From the NCBI RefSeq assembly GCF_025913575.1, contig NZ_CP109785.1, positions 3,038,001 through 3,102,000 on the forward strand: 64,000 nucleotides of DNA, given 5' to 3'. This document shows positions 37,704 through 46,789 of the stretch, piece by piece. The DNA is from Halocatena marina. Its GTDB lineage: Archaea; Halobacteriota; Halobacteria; Halobacteriales; Haloarculaceae. The notes under the pieces were generated by a model that ran no database searches, was not told the origin of the DNA, and worked only from the letters and a program-made list of their open reading frames with translations. Each line of letters starts with the position of its first letter. Position 1 is the stretch's first letter. A program made the translations under genes and the position numbers.

Positions 37704-38201
37704 ATGTCGGATACGACCGCACCCTCCCGTACGCTCGAATTGTTTGTCCGGTCGTTGTCATCGAGTGATATGGGTGTTCGAATCGACGAAGTACTCGATC
37801 AACTCAATCGGTTACGGGCTGATGGGTGTGTTGATGAGTATACAGTGACTGTCTGGGGTGAACGCATGAGTACTAATCCAATTACCACCCGGACAGACGA
37901 GGGAGCGTTCATTCGCAGTCGTATCGTCGAGTTCAGACAGTGGGCCCATGAGCACGATGTAACACTCGAAGGTGGATTTGAGACCCGAACGATCCACTCA
38001 GCTATAACGGGCGAGACTCATGAGTTCATTACACTCCCCAGTTTGGTCCTTACAGCCCGACACAACGACACACTCGAATGGATCGTTCCCTTTTCGGGAT
38101 CCGATGGTCCGGTAACATCGGTGTGGGATCACCTCACAAGCCTCATGAACGAACAACCCGACTCAGAAGAAAGGAGATCACTGCCTGCTGTGGATGTCTG
38201 A
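37704..38201 (+). CDS. conserved haloarchaeal protein, HTH-associated type
   Basis: The 165-residue acidic protein begins with a conserved SRTLELFVRSLSS segment, then a helical part with a DEVLDQLNRLRADGCVDEYTV pattern. Haloarchaeal proteins with this start are often annotated as HTH-domain proteins of unknown role. The C-terminal half (EFITLPSLVLTARHNDTLEW) is beta-rich. It follows the PadR gene after ~130 bp on the same strand, but a separate promoter fits the gap. Confidence 0.65.
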   Translation: MSDTTAPSRTLELFVRSLSSSDMGVRIDEVLDQLNRLRADGCVDEYTVTVWGERMSTNPITTRTDEGAFIRSRIVEFRQWAHEHDVTLEGGFETRTIHSAITGETHEFITLPSLVLTARHNDTLEWIVPFSGSDGPVTSVWDHLTSLMNEQPDSEERRSLPAVDV

Positions 38202-38424
38202 GTGAGATCAGTAGGGACGGACGTTGTTCAACGTGAACCCCAATTCGGTATACCAACGGAATACATTCTTTGTCCAAACGTAACTATTTGATGATTGTTC
38301 CAAACTGGAATCTAAGATAACGATGGCATCCGTAGCTGATAGTCCAGATAACGTAGTGCACAGATAGAACCCGATCGAATAGGGGAGGGGATATTTATTT
38401 GGTCAGACCCCAAAGCGACGTGTC

Positions 38425-39288
38425 ATGGTTCAGTCCAACTGGGGAACGTGGTTCATCAACGATGAGGTAGAAGCCGTCGATCCGGACGGACTGTCGATCT
38501 GGTATCTCGGTTGTAACGGTTTTATTCTCCGAACCAAATCGACGACAGTCTACATCGACCCGTATTTTGGGAGTGGAACAGCACCGGAGACGATACGGAT
38601 GCTTCCGATACCGATGGCTCCGACGGACGCGACGATGTGTGATGCAGTGCTTGTTACGCACGAACACATCGATCACATGCATCCGCCGTCCTATGGGCCG
38701 CTCGTGGAGACACTCGAGGCCGACCTCTATGCACCCAAAGCAGCATACGACAAGCCGGATTACGATGGCGATATGCTCATCTCAGACGATCAAAAGCACG
38801 TTATTGAGGTGGGCGATCACGTCACGATCGGTGATCTCACGGTGAACGTCAGAGAAGCGAATGACCCAGACGCTATCGAACCGGTCTCGTACGTTGTTGA
38901 ACACACATCGGGAACGTTTTTCCACGCTGGTGATTCCCGTCCTGCAGACGCGTTCAAAGATCTTGCCAGAGAGTTCGATATCGACCTCGGGGCGCTAGCG
39001 CTTGGCACGGTTGGGAACGTCTACAAACTCGATTCGAACACAGCAGAAACGACTGACTGGTACAATGATGAAAATCAGATCATTGAGGCTGCGAACGCGC
39101 TTGGTCTCACTCGTCTTCTCCCATCACATTATGATATGTGGAAAGGCGTTGGTGCTGACCCAAAGGTGTTGCACGAACACGCCCGTTCGTACGAATATCC
39201 CCGCTCTATCGAGATCGTCGAAATCGGAGACCGACTAGAGATTAATAAATCAGGAGTGATCCCGCCAACAATGTTTCAGTCGGTCTAA
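38425..39288 (+). CDS. metallo-beta-lactamase-fold hydrolase (UlaG-like)
   Basis: The 287-residue protein shows the MBL zinc site: VTHEHIDHMHPP (H-x-H-x-D-H), FFHAGDSRPADAF (second His and bridging Asp) and LLPSHYDMW (third metal His). The N-terminal WYLGCNGFILRTKSTTVYIDPYF strand pair is typical of the UlaG/L-ascorbate-6-phosphate lactonase branch. The true substrate is unknown because haloarchaea lack the ascorbate PTS. It stands alone among AT-rich gaps. Confidence 0.85.
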   Translation: MVQSNWGTWFINDEVEAVDPDGLSIWYLGCNGFILRTKSTTVYIDPYFGSGTAPETIRMLPIPMAPTDATMCDAVLVTHEHIDHMHPPSYGPLVETLEADLYAPKAAYDKPDYDGDMLISDDQKHVIEVGDHVTIGDLTVNVREANDPDAIEPVSYVVEHTSGTFFHAGDSRPADAFKDLAREFDIDLGALALGTVGNVYKLDSNTAETTDWYNDENQIIEAANALGLTRLLPSHYDMWKGVGADPKVLHEHARSYEYPRSIEIVEIGDRLEINKSGVIPPTMFQSV

Positions 39289-40477
39289 CGACCCAGTGAG
39301 TCGATTTACCCCGGCACCGTATCGCATACGTAGGAAATTAACGAAGCCGAAAAATATTCGGTTGTTACTACACAGTGCGTTCACGGCACCACACTTCAAC
39401 GAAGTAACATGATCTCACTTCCTCACTCATTTCACCGAGTATCGCTTAAACTGACCAACTCATAGCACCACGGCGACGGTATATTCACTAGGATTGGATG
39501 AAATAAACTCACCACTAATACGCTCTCCCTGCAATTACAGGCATACACGTGTAATGTTTGTGTGAAAATATTGGAGACAGTAACGCACAATAGATATATA
39601 GCTCATTCGTTACAACGGGTTGCTCAACTGGTGGCAGACAGTACGGATAGTAAACGCGAACTAACTCTCTGTTTGAAGTGAGAAGCGTTGTATCGTTTTC
39701 ACAGCGCTGCCGACAGGCGTAAATCGGCACGATCTGAGGAAAAAGCGCAGATGATGAGAGCTGCGTGCCATCGGTTACGGGAAGATAAACAGTAGCAGTG
39801 ACCGAAAGGGTCGAGAAAATTCCAAGAGACAGTTGTCTGAATACGTATCACTCACTCGTCTCACACCTGGCTGCAGTGACGAGAGTACAGACAATATCGT
39901 ATAAAAGGAATTACCTTGCGAATACCGATACTGTACTGGGTGGAGATGGTGATACCATACGGTGAAAAATCGAATGGATGTCATGTCGTGAAACACCAGA
40001 ACGTATTTCTTCACGTGCGTGGGAGAGACCGTGACAAGATGTTCGAGCCGCAATCATCGGGTGATAAAGACGTAATCGAGTAAACCCGTTCAAATGGATC
40101 AAATGGGGCGAAACCCCCCGGGATCATCCCGGTCTCACGTAGACTCGTGTGCACGATATCAACAATGATGAAGTATCGTCGCTGATACTGCACACGGAGG
40201 GAGACTCGATAGTCAAAACGTCATTTCACTCCGAAGAACGGCAGTCTGCTCCTACCAATCGATAATGCTTAGTTGTAAACGATTTTGATCAGATACTACT
40301 CACCACATAAGATAAACAATACGCGGTTCCAACAATGCCACTGCGGGATACGTGGCCAGCGTAGGCACGAAGTTGTTCTATCAACACACAGTCATTTTTG
40401 TGTCAGGTTGGTATAATTTATGATTTAATTTTTTGGTAACAAAATATATACGCCCGAAGTACGACTACTGTCATACT
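39289..40477. other. long AT-rich intergenic region with a GC-rich hairpin pair
   Basis: About 1.19 kb without a supported gene. A minus-strand frame at 40011-40193 is somewhat protein-like (GMIPGGFAPFDPFERVY) but has no recognisable family. It overlaps two adjacent hairpins at 40105-40132. The promoter of the HTH-10 gene lies near 40430-40455 (a TTTAATTTTTTGG and AAAATATATAC run). No transposase or tRNA remains are evident. Confidence 0.5.
40105..40132. repeat. two adjacent GC-rich inverted repeats
   Basis: GGGG-CGAAA-CCCC (40105-40117) is followed at once by the odd palindrome CCGGGAT-C-ATCCCGG (40118-40132). In surrounding AT-rich sequence these stand out and could form a double hairpin in RNA. 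Confidence 0.45.
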
Positions 40478-41224
40478 ATGGCAACTCATATTACATGCCA
40501 TCTCCCCACCGACGAGTTCGCCTTGAATCAAACGTTGAGCAGTATCTCTGGCATCTCGCTCACGTGTGAACGAATAGCGGCACTCGGTGACAAGGCAGTC
40601 ACACCGCTTCTCAGGTTCCGTGGGGCAGATCTCGAACCACTCGAAGCAGCACTCGAGGATGATCCGACAGTCGATGAGTTCGAGGTGCTGACTCATGGGA
40701 GAGAAGAAGCGCTGTGTTATATCAGCTGGAACAGCCGGGTGACCCTGCTCGTCCGAATGCTGACAGCGACAGAAGCGCTTGTCCTCTCTGGCGCTGCCAC
40801 GAAAGAACGCTGGACGTTTCGACTTCTCTTTCCGACGCGGGATGCTCTTTCTCGACTCGACGAATTCTGCACAAACCACAATCTTTCGCTGGACGTGAGC
40901 TGCGTTGAGACGTGGGACGGTAACGGCCCCGATCCACTCGGACTTACAGCTGACCAGTACGAGGCGCTCGTTACCGCCTACAAACATGGATACTTCAAGG
41001 TTCCGCGCGACATCGTTCTCGACGATCTCGCTGTCGAGATGGGTATTTCTCACCAGGCGCTCTCCGAACGTCTCCGGCGTGGTCACGACACACTCGTCCA
41101 GCGAGTGCTTCACCCAGCATCGATCGAACCCGATACCGACGACGAAACAACAAGCACGGAGTCAAAGTCGTCGGAAACATCACCAGTGCCATCGTCTCGG
41201 CTGCCAACGGTCAACCTCGACTAG
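40478..41224 (+). CDS. HTH-10 (bacterio-opsin activator-like) transcription regulator
   Basis: The 248-residue protein has an N-terminal GAF-like/Bat-type sensing half and a C-terminal HTH-10 domain from about residue 155: LGLTADQYEALVTAYKHGYF then VPRDIVLDDLAVEMGISHQALSERLRRG, the characteristic pattern. A Ser/Glu/Thr-rich tail follows. Such regulators are numerous in haloarchaea. It is the neighbour of the GH15-like gene, which converges on it, so no operon link can be inferred. Confidence 0.88.
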   Translation: MATHITCHLPTDEFALNQTLSSISGISLTCERIAALGDKAVTPLLRFRGADLEPLEAALEDDPTVDEFEVLTHGREEALCYISWNSRVTLLVRMLTATEALVLSGAATKERWTFRLLFPTRDALSRLDEFCTNHNLSLDVSCVETWDGNGPDPLGLTADQYEALVTAYKHGYFKVPRDIVLDDLAVEMGISHQALSERLRRGHDTLVQRVLHPASIEPDTDDETTSTESKSSETSPVPSSRLPTVNLD

Positions 41225-41279
41225 GAGTTTGCGTCGGGAGGGAGAAAAGACGAAATTTGCGATTCATTCGATTTTCAGT

Positions 41280-43286
41280 TCAATCGAGATACATCGTTGC
41301 GAGAGCATAGATGAATGCAGCGTGCGACCACGCTAGTGGAGAGGCAAAGTAGTAGGAACCATCTTGGCTTCTCGTTTCGACGAGATATCCCGTCTCGGTC
41401 GTTTCGTTGCTCATCTCTTTGATCAACGCATCACCCTGCTCCTGATCGCCACGCGAGTAGAACATCGCGGCCGACATCAACGATGCCGGAACCCAATCGT
41501 CCCACGCTGAGCCAACCATATGGGACAGTTCAGCGAACAGCTGATCATCTGTGTCGTACGCGTCGGCCCACTCGGTCGGATAGATGGCACAGGCATCGTA
41601 CAGCATGACTTCGCTACCGCCGTTCATCACGAGACGAGAGGGATTACTCGGTCCCTGATCGAACAGCTCACGCTTGATCGCATTGCCGACGATTCGAGCG
41701 GCGCGCCGGTACGGCGTTCCATCCTCGCCTCGCAGTTCGGCGAGCATCGCTCCGTCCTGAAAGCCTCGATAGGCAAACGCGTTCGTCCAGAGACTCTGGC
41801 GGACATCAGAGGGATACTCTGCGATATCGGGTGACGCTGCGAGCAGACCATTTCCGTCGATCACATCAATTGTGTAGTCGAGCGCCTGTTCAACCGCTGG
41901 CCACGCTCTCTCGACGAACTGCTCGTCACCGGTTTCTCGATAGACCTCCGCGACTGCCCACACGAACAATGGTTGTTGATCGTTTTCGACAGCAATGATT
42001 CCGGTGAACCCTCCCTTGCTGTTGTAGCACTGCCTGAACGAGCCATCCGATTCTTGCACAGCAGGACAGAAGCCGGCCAGAAGCTCCTTGGCCGGTTCCG
42101 GTTTCCCCATCCGTGCGAGCGCGACGGCTCCAAACGCGTTGTCTCGAATCCACGACGGATAGTACATCGGTTGCAGATTCGGAGAGGCCGAGAGCGAACC
42201 GGATTTAGGATCGATGAGTTTTCCGAGTGTGACCGCAGAGCGGACGTACAGATCGGTGAATGAATCTGGAATATTCTCCAGCTCAAGGTCTGAAATCCAC
42301 GTCTCCCACCACGATTCAACGGCTTCCTGTCGCTCTTTTTGATCGGCGTCGGTGAGTATCGACGGTGTTGCAGTCGGCTGTGCACTCCCAGATGTACCGC
42401 TGATGAACACCGAGATATCCTCTGTTTCCCCCGGAGGGAGAGTAACATCGACCAGCAATCGCCCGCTGAGATACTTCCCAACAGCACTGTTCCCGAGAGA
42501 GAGCGCTCCATCGGTCTCAGTACGGACTCGATCGGCGTTTGACCAGATTCGGAGCTCGTACGGGCCTTGGACGTCGTCCCAATGGAGATCGTCCGACCCT
42601 GTGAGACGGTTTATATTCGAGTTCCAGACAGCGAACGTCTGATCGTTGTCGTTCACGTTTGCACGCGTGTGGTAAACAAAAGAACACGTTTGGCGCTCTT
42701 TTGCCGTGTTTTCGAGTGTGAAATCGCGGACGACTGTCTCCGAACCGGGATAGACGTAGGCGGACTCGGTGACCACGAAGTCATCACAAGCAGCCGTAAT
42801 GTCGAGAATCCCGGAGTGGCCACGGTACTCGATCTCGTGTCCGGTGCCATCGTCCCAGAACCACGTTCGTTCGTTCGCCAGTTCGATCCCGGCGAACCCA
42901 CCTTCCATCGGCTTAGATTGCTGCTCGTGGCCACGACCACTGACGTAAAACGGTATCTGATGGGTGAACCCAGTGTGTGGAAACAAGAGCGTGCTCAATC
43001 GACCCGTCGCAGTGAAGCCCGCACCGATCCCGTCGATCGGCGTGGAAACGAATCCAGCCGTTGGATTGAACTGCTGTAACGCCTCTAACTCTCCTGCAAA
43101 CAACCACGAACAAAGCGACGAAATATGCGAGCGATTGTACACCCAGTCAGCCACCGACGGTTTCGATAGATGTCGGAGTCCGTTTGCCGCCATTTGCATC
43201 CGCTGTCGTGTCCCTGTAGACAGAGATGCTAGTTGTCCCACCGATTCGATAACAGCGTTCTCGACCGTTGATCTGCCTCGTGTCAT
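41280..43286 (-). CDS. glucoamylase-like protein (GH15 type)
   Basis: The 668-residue protein has an N-terminal beta-sandwich half and a C-terminal (alpha/alpha)6-barrel half, the layout of archaeal GH15 enzymes. In the barrel half MYYPSWIRDNAFGAVALARM resembles the conserved substrate loop with R-D, and SPLAWSHAAFIYALATMYL is the typical C-terminal helix; Glu candidates lie in PTEWADAY. No signal peptide is visible, so it is probably cytoplasmic and acts on alpha-glucans or trehalose-type glycosides. The ATG at 43286 (MTRGRSTVENA) is preferred over 43319. Confidence 0.75.
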   Translation of the reverse strand: MTRGRSTVENAVIESVGQLASLSTGTRQRMQMAANGLRHLSKPSVADWVYNRSHISSLCSWLFAGELEALQQFNPTAGFVSTPIDGIGAGFTATGRLSTLLFPHTGFTHQIPFYVSGRGHEQQSKPMEGGFAGIELANERTWFWDDGTGHEIEYRGHSGILDITAACDDFVVTESAYVYPGSETVVRDFTLENTAKERQTCSFVYHTRANVNDNDQTFAVWNSNINRLTGSDDLHWDDVQGPYELRIWSNADRVRTETDGALSLGNSAVGKYLSGRLLVDVTLPPGETEDISVFISGTSGSAQPTATPSILTDADQKERQEAVESWWETWISDLELENIPDSFTDLYVRSAVTLGKLIDPKSGSLSASPNLQPMYYPSWIRDNAFGAVALARMGKPEPAKELLAGFCPAVQESDGSFRQCYNSKGGFTGIIAVENDQQPLFVWAVAEVYRETGDEQFVERAWPAVEQALDYTIDVIDGNGLLAASPDIAEYPSDVRQSLWTNAFAYRGFQDGAMLAELRGEDGTPYRRAARIVGNAIKRELFDQGPSNPSRLVMNGGSEVMLYDACAIYPTEWADAYDTDDQLFAELSHMVGSAWDDWVPASLMSAAMFYSRGDQEQGDALIKEMSNETTETGYLVETRSQDGSYYFASPLAWSHAAFIYALATMYLD

Positions 43287-43838
43287 AGCATCCACGTAGT
43301 AACACACCCCAGCGACCACATCACGCTACGCCGATGAATGCGCCACCTATCGTCGCTCTATTCGTTTCATAGCTCGTAAACGTTTCTGTGCCCCTGTGGA
43401 AGACTGCCCTGAGTCCATCTTTCGACGCGGGAGCGGTGCGCTGTCGACGAATCGAGATGGATACGAGCGGACAGACGACATCCCAGCGAACGTTCCAGAA
43501 CATCAGCGACAATCCCCGGATAGCGTTCAGACCGTGAGTTCCTCACTGTGAGTGTGTTACCAATAGCTCACTCAGGGAACCCACAAAAACGTTCGCTCCA
43601 CGCGGAACACGAATCAGCACATAGACTTCGACGAACCATATCTTCCGTTCGATCATCACTAATTCGTGGCGTTCTTCTCAATCCGTTATACGATGACTCA
43701 CGAAGATCCCGCTCGATACTCTATTACATCCCATTTGAGTATTCGAATATATCGCTTTATTTCATCATACATCCCCCAAAGGAGGATGATGATACTGCAA
43801 GCACTATCAATATGAAGTTACCCCACATCACACCATCC
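43287..43838. other. intergenic region without a supported gene
   Basis: About 550 bp, AT-rich near the right end. A plus-strand frame around 43390-43550 reads as acidic protein-like sequence without a start or known motif and may be a gene tail. The minus-strand frame there is basic and unlikely. Confidence 0.45.
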
Positions 43839-43985
43839 ATGCCTCACTGCCAGAACTGTGATGCATTCGTGTCGAGACAGTACGCGCGTGTCTTTACCCC
43901 CGATGGTATCGCCAACCCTCGCGTCTGCCCGAACTGCGAAGACAAGGTTCGTGATGGAAACAGCGTTCGGGACGTGCACAATTGA
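43839..43985 (+). CDS. small zinc-finger protein (DUF7563 type)
   Basis: This 48-residue protein has two zinc-binding knuckles, PHCQNCDAF and RVCPNCEDK, with the intervening QYARVFTPDG that is conserved in the haloarchaeal DUF7563 group. The ATG at 43839 gives the family start directly before the first knuckle; the frame continues upstream, where the composition is not protein-like. Function is unknown. Confidence 0.85.
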   Translation: MPHCQNCDAFVSRQYARVFTPDGIANPRVCPNCEDKVRDGNSVRDVHN

Positions 43986-44355
43986 TCATCCGCGATCTAT
44001 CGCCGTCTTGTCCACAGCAGATCGAAGCAGAGCTTCCGAGAGTGTCGTCATGTGTCGTCAACCGTGGCCCTCACGCTACCCACGATTGATACGATCGACG
44101 GTTCGTTTTCGAATGTACATTCGACGGCTCAACGCACCAGTAGAACACACAACCAATCGCTGAGAATCAGCTCCAAAGACAACACAAATACAAACACGAA
44201 GAGACGTAGTGCACAGTAAGCAACGAATACACGTTTTCTATCCCGAGCCTATCGATTCAGTAATCATCCATTTCCATACCACCACAGACGGCCCAGTACA
44301 CACTCACCGGGATGTGTGCGATGATGGGGAGTAAATTCTACAGCACGGCGGATGA
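43986..44355. other. intergenic region with a start-less short coding-like frame
   Basis: About 370 bp downstream of gatE. On the minus strand 44257-44337 a frame of 26 codons (LPIIAHIPVSVYWAVCGG, MEMDDY) is protein-like but has an in-frame TAG just before it and no start codon until the middle. Nothing else is seen. Confidence 0.45.
44257..44337 (-). pseudogene. possible tiny membrane-protein remnant downstream of gatE
   Basis: The codons read N-L-L-P-I-I-A-H-I-P-V-S-V-Y-W-A-V-C-G-G then MEMDDY and TGA. The hydrophobic-then-acidic layout looks like a real C-terminus. No ATG, GTG or TTG is found at its beginning (the first GTG is internal), and TAG precedes it, so it is probably a start-less remnant. 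Alternatively, chance. Confidence 0.3.
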
Positions 44356-46212
44356 TCAGGTTCGTTTTTGGATTTCTTCACGGAGGATGCTGCTCACCAG
44401 CTCGCCGTCCGCTTTCCCTCGGAGGGCTCCCATACACTCACCCATCAAAGCAGAAAACGCCCCCATTCCTTCTTCACGGATCTGACCCTCGTTGCGCTCT
44501 GCGATCTCGGCGATCGTCGTTCGCACAGTCTCGTCGTCGACACCGGAAAGACCGGCCTCGTCGACGGCTTGGTCGGCAGTTAGATCCGGCTCGTTCGCCA
44601 GCACGGTCAGCACGTCGGTGACACCTTCCTTTGCGAGTTCGTCTTGGGTGACGAGTTCGAGCGTCTCAATGAGATGCTCCTCGCGCAACGTTTCCACCGG
44701 AACATCGTCTCGTCGTAGTTCTGTGATGGTTCCTTCGAGCGTCCGTGCAGCGAGCGTCGGATCGATTTCCTGTTCGACTGCTCGTTCGAAAACGGGCATC
44801 CAGCGGCCATAGGCGACCTGTTCTGCGAGCGTCGAATCGAGATCGAGATCGGAGACGTAGCGTTCGCGCTTTTCGGTGAGCAACTCGGGCGTCTGGACAT
44901 CCGAAGGGTCGATACTGACCGGCGAAACGTCCGTTTCGGGGTACATTCGTGCTGCCCCAGGGAGCGGTCGGAGATACTCCGATGTCGTATCGGGGTTCGC
45001 GCCTCTCGTCTCCTCGGGGACACCGGTAATCGCATCACGAGCTCGTTCGGCAACTGCCTCGATCGCCTGCGTGGAGATCGATTCTGGTGCGGCGACCAGC
45101 GCAACTGCATCGTCCTCGCTTGCACCGACAGCCTCGCGGAGCGCATCAACTTCGTCTTGTGTGACGCCGTAGGCGGGTAGCTCGTCGGTATGGAAGACGC
45201 CGCCCGCGCCGCTTCGCACAGCGTGATCGGAGAATTCGGTACCAAGGCGTCGGTCGGACTGTATCTCACGACCAACGAGACCGTCGAAGCCAAACAACGG
45301 AACAGCGCGTACTGCGTTCGCGCTTGCGATGACGCCGCTGTCAGTGTCCTCGAACACGCCCGTTACGTCTACGGGATCACCGACGCTCGCGCTTCGTTCC
45401 TGAAGGGTTTCGCTGATTTCGATCAGGTGAACCTGCCGTTTTACCTCGTTTTCGACGATTGCTGCGATGTCGTCGAGACTCTGGACACCCTTTAGTTCGA
45501 CACGCGCCCCATCCTCGATCGAGACGTTCACGTCCTGCCGGATAGTGCCGAGACCGCGCTTTACTGCCCCTGTCGATCGGAGCAGCATGCCGATGGTAGC
45601 GGCGGCTTCCTGTGCCTGCTCCGGTGTACGGAGGTCCGGCCCGGTTCCAATCTCGACGAGCGGAATGCCGAGCCGATCGAGGCTGTAGGTGACACCGGCA
45701 TCTGTCTCCTCGACGCGCTGGCAGCTCTCCTCTTCGATGAGAAGGTCTGTGATCGTCACTGGACCGTCGTCGGTTTCGATCTGTCCATCAGTAGCGATCA
45801 GAGTAGACCGCTGAAACCCGGACGTGTTCGAACCATCGACGACGATCTTACGCATGATGTGTGCCTGATCGACGGGGTTCATATCGAGGAGCTTCGCTAT
45901 TTCGAGCGCCACCGAAAGTGCCTCCTCGTCGATTCGATGTGGTGGTTCATCGTCCTCCTCGACGAGACATGTCGTATCATATCCGAGATACGTGAACTCA
46001 CGTTCGATTCGGCTCTCTTCGAGCGCAGCCTCGTCGATTTCGCCAAGTTCGCTCCGAGTAGGATGTAAATACCGAGTGATCTGTCGTGTCGCATTTGCCG
46101 GCTCGCGTCGAACTGTTGGACATTCACAGAAGAGTTTCGTGGCTGTATCGAGCTGCTGGTGGATCTCTAATCCGGACATGAGACCAACCTCCTCATAGTC
46201 GTATGCGGTCAT
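44356..46212 (-). CDS. gatE: Glu-tRNA(Gln) amidotransferase subunit E
   Basis: This archaea-specific amidotransferase subunit of 618 residues works with GatD to convert Glu-tRNA(Gln) to Gln-tRNA(Gln). It begins DYEEVGLMSGLEIHQQLDT, has the tRNA/kinase cradle core with IVDGSNTSGFQRSTLIAT and DVNVSIEDGARVELKGVQ. An AspRS-like GAD insertion lies in the middle and a C-terminal YqeY-like tail ends GMGAFSALMGECMGALRGKAD. Length fits the family. gatD is not in the window. Confidence 0.96.
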   Translation of the reverse strand: MTAYDYEEVGLMSGLEIHQQLDTATKLFCECPTVRREPANATRQITRYLHPTRSELGEIDEAALEESRIEREFTYLGYDTTCLVEEDDEPPHRIDEEALSVALEIAKLLDMNPVDQAHIMRKIVVDGSNTSGFQRSTLIATDGQIETDDGPVTITDLLIEEESCQRVEETDAGVTYSLDRLGIPLVEIGTGPDLRTPEQAQEAAATIGMLLRSTGAVKRGLGTIRQDVNVSIEDGARVELKGVQSLDDIAAIVENEVKRQVHLIEISETLQERSASVGDPVDVTGVFEDTDSGVIASANAVRAVPLFGFDGLVGREIQSDRRLGTEFSDHAVRSGAGGVFHTDELPAYGVTQDEVDALREAVGASEDDAVALVAAPESISTQAIEAVAERARDAITGVPEETRGANPDTTSEYLRPLPGAARMYPETDVSPVSIDPSDVQTPELLTEKRERYVSDLDLDSTLAEQVAYGRWMPVFERAVEQEIDPTLAARTLEGTITELRRDDVPVETLREEHLIETLELVTQDELAKEGVTDVLTVLANEPDLTADQAVDEAGLSGVDDETVRTTIAEIAERNEGQIREEGMGAFSALMGECMGALRGKADGELVSSILREEIQKRT

Positions 46213-46285
46213 TATGCGACGGTCAGGGATGGAACAATAAAAAACCGTTTAGTCGCGTTCGCCGATCCTCACACTGACACGACGA

Positions 46286-46789
46286 TTACGGTGGAAGCCA
46301 GTGTTTCGTGTCGCTGCTCGCTAACTCGTCCGGATCGTCGCTCGTCGCGGACTGTCGGACTGTCCGATAGCGCAGACCAGCTTCTTTCATCAACCGCCGA
46401 CAGCTCGGTAGTGAGTAATCGACGCCAAAGATATCGTCGATGTACTGACTGACGAGCTCTGGCGACCACGTCAGAGCGTCGTATCCGACCTGCTGTGGTG
46501 GCTGATGGAGGATCTGTTTCAATCCGTCTTGTTGTTGTGACGAGAGTTTCCGGGGACGACCGGATCTGTGCGCGTCGTGAACGGCCTCTGTAAGCGGTTG
46601 CTCTTCGAGCCGTTTGAGCCAGCTGTAAATCGTCCTACGCTGTACCCCATACCACTCAGCGAGTTCGGTCTGCGTTATACCGTTTTTGTACGCAATAGCC
46701 GCGAGCAGCCGCTTAGTCGGTTTCTTTCCCTCGACAGTATCAAGGGCCTGCTGGAGATCTTCGAGCGAAATTGATTCGAAGTGATCCAT
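46286..46789 (-). CDS. solo IS630-type helix-turn-helix protein
   Basis: The 167-residue product matches the N-terminal half of haloarchaeal IS630-family transposases: TKRLLAAIAYKNGITQTELAEWYGVQRRTIYSWLKRL is a winged-helix pair, then DAHRSGRPRKLSSQQQ and GYDALTWSPELVSQYI as the second half of the DNA-binding part. The DDE catalytic half that should follow is absent; only 73 bp remain before gatE. It is either an IS remnant or a domesticated DNA-binding protein. The ATG at 46789 is preferred over upstream starts. Confidence 0.75.
   Translation of the reverse strand: MDHFESISLEDLQQALDTVEGKKPTKRLLAAIAYKNGITQTELAEWYGVQRRTIYSWLKRLEEQPLTEAVHDAHRSGRPRKLSSQQQDGLKQILHQPPQQVGYDALTWSPELVSQYIDDIFGVDYSLPSCRRLMKEAGLRYRTVRQSATSDDPDELASSDTKHWLPP

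Noticed and set aside
39600..39760. CRISPR-like repetition in AT-rich gaps
   Set aside because: No direct repeats with regular spacing were found on reading through the gaps, and no cas genes are present.
40011..40193. 60-codon minus-strand frame with a protein-like middle
   Set aside because: No family recognised and it overlaps GC-rich palindromes that create the open frame; noted only in the intergenic entry.
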